From Prado023 sp963818445 (lineage in GTDB: Bacteria; Actinomycetota; Actinomycetes; S36-B12; CAIYMF01): a stretch of DNA of 64,000 nt. Every line of letters begins with the position of its first letter. Position 1 is the first letter of the stretch. The stretch is from NCBI GenBank assembly GCA_963818445.1, contig CAWFSG010000021.1:124001-188000 (forward strand), written 5' to 3'. The notes beneath the pieces were generated by a model. That model did no database searches. It worked only from the letters and a program-made list of their open reading frames with translations, and was not told where the DNA came from. This document shows positions 58,531 through 64,000 of this stretch, piece after piece. Both the position numbers and the translations under genes were made by a program.

Positions 58531-59790
58531 GTGGCGACCGAGTCCCGACGAACGCGTGCCGATGAGCCGGCCAGCAGGCGGCGCCTGTTCGGCGTGCCCG
58601 CTGCCGGCGCTGCTGTCCGGACCCCGCGCGCCCGCGCCGTGGCCAAGAACCCGGTCGACGCCGGTGTCGCGCCGGCGGATGCCACCGACGCGCCAGCCAC
58701 CGAGTCCGACGTCGCGACCAGTGCCATCCCCGGCGACCTCGCCCGGATCCTGGCGGCCCTGAGCACCCCCGCTGTCTGGATCGACGCCACGGACACGGTC
58801 GTCTGGGCCCATCCGGCGCTGGAGGCCCTGCGGGTGGTCCGTCGCGGCGCGATCAACACCCCCGAGATCGCCAAGATGGTCCAGCGCTCGCGCGCCTCCG
58901 ACCAGCCCTCGGCCCGTGACCTGACGGTCCGCCGGCCCGGTCGCCGGCAGGCCGGTGTGCGGCTGCGCGTGCGGGTGGCCCCGATGGCCGACGGCGCGGC
59001 CCTGGTCCTCGTCGACGACATCACCGAGGCCGAGCGCCTCGACCACGCCCGTCGCGACTTCGTGGCCAACGTCAGCCACGAGCTGAAGACGCCGATCGGG
59101 GCCCTGGCGCTGCTCGCCGAGGCGGTTCACGAGGCGCAGGACGATCCGGACGCCGTCGAGCGCTTCACGACCCGGATGCTCGGCGAGACCCGCAGGCTGA
59201 CCACGCTGCTCAACGACCTCATGGACCTGTCCCGGCTCGAGGGCGTCGAGCCGCTGCAGCCGATGGCGCCGGTGGAGGTCGACGAAGTCGTCGCCCAGGC
59301 CTGTGATGACGCCCGGTCCCTGGCTCAGGACAAGGACATCTCCTTCCTGCGCGGTGGTGTCGCCGGGCTGCGGGTGGAGGGCGTCCCCGTCCAGCTGGCG
59401 ACAGCCGTGCGCAACCTGATCGTCAACGCCGTCAACTACAGCCCACCGGCGACGAAGGTGGCCGTCACCACCGGGATCTCCGACGGATCGGTCACGATCG
59501 CCGTCACGGACCAGGGCATCGGGATCCCGCCGGTGGAGCTGGACAGGATCTTCGAACGCTTCTACCGGGTGGACCCCGCGCGGTCGCGGGACACGGGCGG
59601 GACGGGCCTGGGACTGTCCATCGTCAAGCATGTGTGCGCCAACCACGGCGGCGACTGTGACGTGTGGTCGAAGGTCGGGGAGGGCTCCACCTTCACGATC
59701 CGATTGCCGGCCCTGACGGAGAAGGCCGCGAAGAAGGTGGCCACCCGCACCAGCCGGCCCCGAGCGAGCACCCTCAAGGAGGATCAGTGA
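58531..59790 (+). CDS. senX3: sensor histidine kinase SenX3-like, apparently without membrane helices
   Basis: The 419-residue kinase has a PAS-like region (ALSTPAVWIDATDTVVWAHPALEAL), the H-box FVANVSHELKTPIGALALLAE, N-box NLIVNAVNYSPP, G1 VTDQGIGIPPVELDRIFERFYR and G2 DTGGTGLGLSIVKHVC. It pairs with RegX3, which overlaps by 4 nt, to sense phosphate together with PhoU. SenX3 of mycobacteria has two N-terminal transmembrane helices. Here the first 65 residues are basic and Ala/Pro-rich with no hydrophobic run, so the kinase looks cytosolic. Start GTG 58531 is supported by the TATTCT box; no hydrophobic segment lies just upstream in frame. Confidence 0.92.
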   Translation: MATESRRTRADEPASRRRLFGVPAAGAAVRTPRARAVAKNPVDAGVAPADATDAPATESDVATSAIPGDLARILAALSTPAVWIDATDTVVWAHPALEALRVVRRGAINTPEIAKMVQRSRASDQPSARDLTVRRPGRRQAGVRLRVRVAPMADGAALVLVDDITEAERLDHARRDFVANVSHELKTPIGALALLAEAVHEAQDDPDAVERFTTRMLGETRRLTTLLNDLMDLSRLEGVEPLQPMAPVEVDEVVAQACDDARSLAQDKDISFLRGGVAGLRVEGVPVQLATAVRNLIVNAVNYSPPATKVAVTTGISDGSVTIAVTDQGIGIPPVELDRIFERFYRVDPARSRDTGGTGLGLSIVKHVCANHGGDCDVWSKVGEGSTFTIRLPALTEKAAKKVATRTSRPRASTLKEDQ

Positions 59791-60464
59791 CCAGGATCAT
59801 GGTCGTCGAGGACGAGGAGTCGTTCTCCGATGCCCTGAGCTTCATGCTGCGCAAGGAGGGGTTCGCGGTCTCGGTCGCCACGACCGGACCTGAGGCGATC
59901 GCGCAGTTCGAGCGCGAGCCGTCGGACCTGGTGCTGTTGGACCTCATGCTCCCCGGGATGTCGGGCACCGACGTGTGCCGCACCATCCGGGCCAAGTCGC
60001 GGGTGCCCATCATCATGGTGACCGCCAAGGACTCCGAGATCGACAAGGTCCTGGGCCTCGAGCTCGGCGCAGATGACTACGTGACCAAGCCGTTCTCGAG
60101 CCGCGAGCTCGTGGCCCGCATCCGGGCGGTGCTGCGCCGCAACGTCGACGACTTCGAGGACAGCCCGGTGGTCGAGGCCGGCCCCGTGCGGATCGACCCG
60201 GAGCGCCACCAGGTGCTGGTCGACGGGCAGGTCGTGAGCATGCCGCTCAAGGAGTTCGACCTGCTGGAGTACCTCGTGCGCAACGCGGGTCGGGTGCTGA
60301 CCCGGGGGCAGCTCATCGACCGGATCTGGGGCTCGGACTACGTCGGGGACACCAAGACCCTCGACGTGCACGTCAAGCGGCTGCGGGCGAAGGTCGAGAC
60401 GGATCCGGCCAACCCGGTGCACCTGCTGACGGTACGTGGCCTCGGGTACAAGTTCGAGGCCTGA
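59787..60464 (+). CDS. regX3: response regulator RegX3
   Basis: The 225-residue OmpR-type regulator has a receiver domain (RIMVVEDEESFSDALSFML, phospho-acceptor Asp in LVLLDLMLPGMSG, MVTAKD, YVTKPF). A winged helix follows (MPLKEFDLLEYLVRNAGRVLTRGQL, TKTLDVHVKRLRAKVE). It should bind the GTTCACC repeats seen near pstS, pit and phoU. GTG 59787 follows AGGAGG and overlaps the senX3 stop. Confidence 0.96.
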   Translation: MTRIMVVEDEESFSDALSFMLRKEGFAVSVATTGPEAIAQFEREPSDLVLLDLMLPGMSGTDVCRTIRAKSRVPIIMVTAKDSEIDKVLGLELGADDYVTKPFSSRELVARIRAVLRRNVDDFEDSPVVEAGPVRIDPERHQVLVDGQVVSMPLKEFDLLEYLVRNAGRVLTRGQLIDRIWGSDYVGDTKTLDVHVKRLRAKVETDPANPVHLLTVRGLGYKFEA

Positions 60465-60548
60465 GCGGGCGGCCCAGCGCCGGGATCCCGGCGGCGAGCT
60501 CCCCGGCGGCGAGTGCCCCTGTCGTGGCCTCCCCGCGGTGCCGGAGCT

Positions 60549-61052
60549 CTACTCGGCCACCGCGGCCGCCGGACCGTAGCCCTCGTAGTAGCCCACGGCC
60601 GGGACGACGGCGACCTTGCGGGTCTCCGAGCCCGCACGCTCGAAGCTCACCGTGATGGTCGCGTACGAGCCCGGGGTGACCGTGAGGCCGGTCAGGACGA
60701 TCTGGTCGGTGGCCGTGCCGCCCACCTGGACGGAGTTGCCCTGTGTGATGGGGATGGGGGACTTCTGCGACGACGTGGTCGGCGGATCGGTGCTCACCCT
60801 CACCAGGGCGTCGGGAACCTCGCCCTCGTTGATGATCGTCATGACCAGCGAGGCGACCCCGCTCTCGCCGGCCGGCCCGGTGACGAGGGTGGCGTCCTGG
60901 ACCTTGATGTCCGCACCGACGAGGAAGTCGGTGCCGTTGCCTGTGGGTCCCTGGGTGTTCACGGTGTTGTCGAAGCCCTGGTAGCAGCCGGCGGTCGGCA
61001 GCACGGCCAGGAGGCTGACGGCAAGGGCAACTGCAGCACGGGAGCGGATCAC
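60549..61052 (-). CDS. lpqE: LpqE-like lipoprotein
   Basis: The 167-residue protein has a signal peptide with lipobox LPTAGCYQG and a beta-sandwich domain (DATLVTGPAGESGVASLVMTIINEGEVPDALVRV, IVLTGLTVTPGSYATITVSFE). It is divergent from carD exactly as lpqE is in M. tuberculosis, so I use that name. The domain resembles the PCuAC-type copper-chaperone fold, but the Met/His copper motif is not obvious. GTG 61052 is chosen because TAGGGT lies 7 nt upstream on its strand. Confidence 0.82.
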   Translation of the reverse strand: MIRSRAAVALAVSLLAVLPTAGCYQGFDNTVNTQGPTGNGTDFLVGADIKVQDATLVTGPAGESGVASLVMTIINEGEVPDALVRVSTDPPTTSSQKSPIPITQGNSVQVGGTATDQIVLTGLTVTPGSYATITVSFERAGSETRKVAVVPAVGYYEGYGPAAAVAE

Positions 61053-61105
61053 GTGGGGCACCCTATCGGGTGATCAGGGTCACAGGCCCCCCTACCCCGG
61101 CGTGT

Positions 61106-61111
61106 TAGACT
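61106..61111 (+). promoter_or_regulatory. -10 box of carD
   Basis: TAGACT gives a leader of about 25 nt with the purine-rich ribosome site GGAAGGGG before the ATG at 61143. No clear -35 is seen. Confidence 0.5.
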
Positions 61112-61142
61112 GGTGGTCCACCGGAAGGGGTCTGGCGCACAT

Positions 61143-61625
61143 ATGACGTTCAAGGTTGGCGACACCGTTGTGTATCCCCACCACGGGGCCGCGCTCATCG
61201 AGTCCATCGAGGTCCGTTCCATCAAGGGGGTCGACCGGGAGTACCTGGTCCTGCGCGTGGCCCAGGGTGACCTCACGGTCCGGGTCCCCTCAGACAATGT
61301 CGATCTGGTCGGCGTCCGCGACGTCGTCAACGCCGAGGGCCTCGATCGGGTCTTCGACGTGCTGCGCCAGCCCTACACCGAGGAGCCGACCAACTGGTCG
61401 CGCCGCTACAAGGCGAACCTCGAGAAGCTGGCTTCGGGCGACGTGATCAAGGTGGCCGAGGTCGTGCGCGACCTGTGGCGCCGTGAGCGTGAGCGCGGGC
61501 TGTCGGCCGGCGAGAAGCGCATGCTCAGCAAGGCCCGCCAGATCCTGGTCAGCGAGCTGGCGCTGGCCGAGCACACCAACGAGGACAAGGCTGAGGCCAT
61601 CCTCGACGAGGTCCTGCAGTCCTGA
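61143..61625 (+). CDS. carD: RNA polymerase-binding transcription factor CarD
   Basis: The 160-residue protein has an N-terminal RNA-polymerase-interacting Tudor-like domain (FKVGDTVVYPHHGAALIESIE, YLVLRVAQGDLTVRVPSDN). The C-terminal DNA-binding helices include NWSRRYKANLEKLASGD and the Trp-containing RDLWRRERERGLSAGEKRML. CarD stabilises open promoter complexes at rRNA and housekeeping genes. The neighbours lpqE, ispD, ispF and cysS are in the same order as in mycobacteria. Unlike most genes here, it has a leader with a ribosome site. Confidence 0.97.
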   Translation: MTFKVGDTVVYPHHGAALIESIEVRSIKGVDREYLVLRVAQGDLTVRVPSDNVDLVGVRDVVNAEGLDRVFDVLRQPYTEEPTNWSRRYKANLEKLASGDVIKVAEVVRDLWRRERERGLSAGEKRMLSKARQILVSELALAEHTNEDKAEAILDEVLQS

Positions 61626-61698
61626 CGCATCGGACCGCACCCGCGACGCCCACCGCCGAACCCGGCCGGTGGGCGTTCGTGTCGGTAGCGTGACCCTC

Positions 61699-62406
61699 GT
61701 GGAACCCCGCCCCGTCGTCGCGATCGTCCCGGCCGCGGGATCGGGGGAGCGGTTGGGCGCCGGTGTCCCCAAGGCGATGGCCCTGCTCGCGGGCGAGCCG
61801 ATCCTGGCCCACGCCGTGCGTGCGCTGGTCGCCGAGCCCCGGGTCGGTCTCGTCGTGCTGGCTGCGCCCGAAGGCCTCGAGGACGCGATGGCCGAGGTCG
61901 CCGCCAGCCATTCGGGTGGGGTGCCCGTGGTGGCCGTGACGGGTGGGGCGACCCGGGCGGCGTCCGTGTCGGCGGCCCTGGCGGTCGTCCCGGAGGAGTT
62001 CGGCGTCGCCCTTGTCCACGACGCGGCCCGGTGCCTGGTGCCGGTCGAGGTGGTGGTGGCCGTCGTCGATGCGGTTCTGGCCGGAGCCGACGCCGTCGTC
62101 CCCGGGGCACCGGTCGTGGACACCATCCGCGAGCTCACGGCCGAGGGGGGCTCGCGCACGATCGACCGGTCCCGACTCCGGGCGGTCCAGACGCCCCAGG
62201 GGTTCCGCGCAGCAGTCCTGCGCCGCGCCCACGCGACCGGTGATCCGGGGGCCACCGATGACGCCGGGATGGTCGAGGCGTTGGGGCTGCACGTGGTGCT
62301 GGTCCCCGGGCATCCGCGTGCGTTCAAAGTGACGACCGCACAGGACCTGCTTCTGGCCGAGGCGATCCTCGCCGGGGCCGCCGTCGCCCGGGAAGGAGAG
62401 CGATGA
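61699..62406 (+). CDS. ispD: 2-C-methyl-D-erythritol 4-phosphate cytidylyltransferase
   Basis: The 235-residue enzyme of the MEP isoprenoid pathway shows the CTP-binding VAIVPAAGSGERLGAGVPKAM, ALVHDAARCLVP, TIDRSRLRAVQTPQGFR and DDAGMVEALG with HPRAFKVTTAQDL. The GTG at 61699 lies 7 nt after TAGCGT (61686-61691), so leaderless translation is likely; GTG 61690 is an alternative. It overlaps ispF by 4 nt. Confidence 0.95.
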   Translation: MEPRPVVAIVPAAGSGERLGAGVPKAMALLAGEPILAHAVRALVAEPRVGLVVLAAPEGLEDAMAEVAASHSGGVPVVAVTGGATRAASVSAALAVVPEEFGVALVHDAARCLVPVEVVVAVVDAVLAGADAVVPGAPVVDTIRELTAEGGSRTIDRSRLRAVQTPQGFRAAVLRRAHATGDPGATDDAGMVEALGLHVVLVPGHPRAFKVTTAQDLLLAEAILAGAAVAREGER

Positions 62407-62894
62407 CCGCGCTGCCGTTGATCGGGATCGGGGTGGACGTGCACCCGTTCGCTGACCCCTCTCAGGGCCGTCCGCTGGCGCTGGCCTGCCTGGTGTGGCC
62501 GGGGGAGAACGGCCTGGCCGGGCACTCCGACGCCGACGTGGCCGCGCACGCGATCTGCGATGCGCTGCTCTCGGCGGCGGGCCTGGGAGACCTCGGGTCC
62601 AACTTCGGGACGGCCGAGCCTGCATGGGCCGGGGCCTCCGGCGCGGCCCTGCTCGGCGAGACGCTCGCACGGGTGACCGCCGCCGGGTTCACGATCGGCA
62701 ACGTGGCCGTCCAGGTGATCGGCAACCGCCCGAGGGTGGGGCTGCGGCGGGCTGAGGGCGAGGCCGCCCTGTCGGCCGCCCTCGGGGGTGCGACGGTCCG
62801 GCTCTCAGCGACCACCACCGACGGGCTGGGCCTGACCGGCCGCGGGGAGGGCCTCGCCGCGCTCGCCACCGCCCTGGTGATCCCGGTCGGGTGA
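62403..62894 (+). CDS. ispF: 2-C-methyl-D-erythritol 2,4-cyclodiphosphate synthase
   Basis: The 163-residue MEP pathway enzyme has the metal site GIGVDVHPF, LAGHSDADVAAHAICDALL and GDLGSNFG, with the C-terminal ATTTDGLGLTGRGEGLAA. It acts two steps after IspD and is translationally coupled to it. Confidence 0.96.
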   Translation: MTALPLIGIGVDVHPFADPSQGRPLALACLVWPGENGLAGHSDADVAAHAICDALLSAAGLGDLGSNFGTAEPAWAGASGAALLGETLARVTAAGFTIGNVAVQVIGNRPRVGLRRAEGEAALSAALGGATVRLSATTTDGLGLTGRGEGLAALATALVIPVG

Positions 62895-62948
62895 GGGGCT
62901 CCGTTCGCCGGCCCCTCGGGGTGCTGGCCGGCCGGTAGAATCCTCCGG

Positions 62949-64000
62949 GTGAGCCTGAGACTGCACGACACCGCCACGCGCAGCACGCGCGAGTTCGTCC
63001 CGCTGGAGCCGGGTCGGGTGTCGGTGTACGTCTGCGGGGCCACCGTGCAGTCCGCGCCGCACATCGGGCACATCCGCTCCGGGGTGAGCTTCGACATCCT
63101 GCGCCGGTGGCTGAGCGCCTCCGGGTACGACGTGACCTTCCTGCGCAACGTGACCGACATCGACGACAAGATCCTCGCGAAGGCGCTCGAGGAGGATCGG
63201 CCGTGGTGGGCCGTGGCGGGGCACTACGAGCGGGCGTTCGCCGAGGCGTACGCCATCCTCGGGTGCCTGCCGCCCACCCTCGAGCCGCGAGCCACGGGCC
63301 ATGTGCCGGCCATGATCACCCTGATGCAGCGGCTGATCGACTCCGGCCATGCCTACGCATCCGACGGTGACGTGTACTTCGACGTGGCCTCGTTCCCGGA
63401 GTACGGGGCGCTGTCCGGGCAGCGGATCGCCGACATGCAGCCGGCCGAGGACGCGGACCCGAACGCCCGCAAGCGCGACGTGCGCGACTTCGCCCTGTGG
63501 AAGGGCACCCGCGACGGCGGACCCGGCTGGGAGACCCCGTGGGGGGTCGGCCGGCCCGGCTGGCACCTGGAGTGCTCCGCCATGGCCGGGATGTACCTGG
63601 GCAGTGCGTTCGACATCCATGGCGGCGGGCTGGACCTGGTCTTCCCGCACCACGAGAACGAGATCGCCCAGTCCCGCGCCGTCGGCGATCCGTTCGCCCA
63701 GTACTGGATGCACAACGCCTGGGTGACCACGGCCGGGGAGAAGATGAGCAAGTCCCTGGGCAACTCCCTGCTGGTCACCGAGGTGGTCAAGCGCGTGCGC
63801 CCCGTGGAGCTGCGGTTCTACCTTGGGTCGGCGCACTACCGCTCGCACATCGAGTTCTCCGAGGGTGCGCTCGCTGATGCGGCGGCCGGCTACCGGCGCC
63901 TCGAGGGCTTCGTGCAGCGCGCGGTCGAGCGGCTGGGCCCGGCCGGGGCGCCGGCGTCCGGCGCACGCGCAGCCGGCGCCGGCCTCCCGGAGGCCTTCGT
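62949..64000 (+). CDS. cysS: cysteinyl-tRNA synthetase, 5' part (cut by window end)
   Basis: The first 350 codons of a class I aminoacyl-tRNA synthetase run off the window. It has YVCGATVQSAPHIGHIRSGV (HIGH motif and zinc Cys), FLRNVTDIDDKIL, WHLECSAMAGMYLG, DIHGGGLDLVFPHHENEIAQS and EKMSKSLGN. MshC, the mycothiol paralogue, is similar, but position after ispF and the standard KMSKS context favour CysS. The GTG lies 7 nt after TAGAAT (62936-62941), again leaderless. Confidence 0.94.
   Translation, partial: MSLRLHDTATRSTREFVPLEPGRVSVYVCGATVQSAPHIGHIRSGVSFDILRRWLSASGYDVTFLRNVTDIDDKILAKALEEDRPWWAVAGHYERAFAEAYAILGCLPPTLEPRATGHVPAMITLMQRLIDSGHAYASDGDVYFDVASFPEYGALSGQRIADMQPAEDADPNARKRDVRDFALWKGTRDGGPGWETPWGVGRPGWHLECSAMAGMYLGSAFDIHGGGLDLVFPHHENEIAQSRAVGDPFAQYWMHNAWVTTAGEKMSKSLGNSLLVTEVVKRVRPVELRFYLGSAHYRSHIEFSEGALADAAAGYRRLEGFVQRAVERLGPAGAPASGARAAGAGLPEAF

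Noticed and set aside
62949..64000. mshC instead of cysS
   Set aside because: The carD-ispD-ispF-cysS order and the standard HIGH and KMSKS motifs favour CysS, although the full length is not visible.

Overview
This 64 kb window comes from a high-GC actinobacterium (Actinomycetota). It carries mycothiol genes (mshA, mshD), a SenX3-RegX3/PhoU phosphate system, GlnR, CarD and GlgC/GlgM. Several blocks match gene orders I know from Mycobacterium: cysS-ispF-ispD-carD-lpqE, mshA-YbjN-gpm-senX3-regX3, glnR-mshD, and XRE-HBHA-DUF2516. Nothing points specifically to Mycobacterium, and I cannot place the genus. No rRNA, tRNA, CRISPR array, insertion sequence or prophage was seen; this is ordinary chromosome.

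Layout. 1-13 kb: two CrcB fluoride channels, a lipoprotein, a TPP riboswitch driving a YkoE + YkoD-YkoC thiamine-precursor ECF transporter, a hexose-6-phosphate mutarotase, a dCMP-type deaminase, an aquaporin, a glutaredoxin/mycoredoxin, an M20 amidohydrolase, a GCS2 ligase, a gamma-glutamyltransferase and a GH13 hydrolase. 13-24 kb: an FtsX-type ABC exporter, a SpoIID/LytB protein, a Pit phosphate transporter, DUF445 and small hypothetical proteins. 21-27 kb: glycogen genes (glgM, glgC, divergent), an unknown 503-residue protein, a copper-chaperone-like protein and an HMG-CoA-lyase-like gene. 27-38 kb: pstSCAB facing an opposing run glnR-mshD-ppk-CHAD-mutT1, then a thioredoxin-like protein. 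38-44 kb: the histidine-degradation operon hutHUIG. 44-49 kb: NYN protein, a cysteine-rich leader peptide before DUF4395, DsrE, nitrobindin-Fur-YgfZ-Dtd. 49-54 kb: DUF4388, BKACE, asparaginase, HBHA-like/XRE/DUF2516. 54-64 kb: an oxidoreductase, gpm, YbjN, mshA, phoU, senX3-regX3, lpqE, carD, ispD, ispF and the 5' part of cysS.

How it works together. Phosphate handling is the main theme: pstSCAB, pit, phoU and senX3-regX3 lie beside 11-bp-spaced GTTCAYC repeats (Pho boxes), and polyphosphate genes sit opposite pst. A second theme is sulfur and thiols: mycothiol genes, a mycoredoxin-like protein, a poly-cysteine leader peptide, DsrE and cysS.

Two general properties matter to any reader. First, many genes start 6-7 nt after a TAnnnT -10 box with no ribosome binding site, so leaderless transcripts seem common; I used this to choose starts. 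Second, at least nine conserved genes are broken by single-base indels, mostly +1, without other decay. This looks more like residual sequencing error than gene loss.
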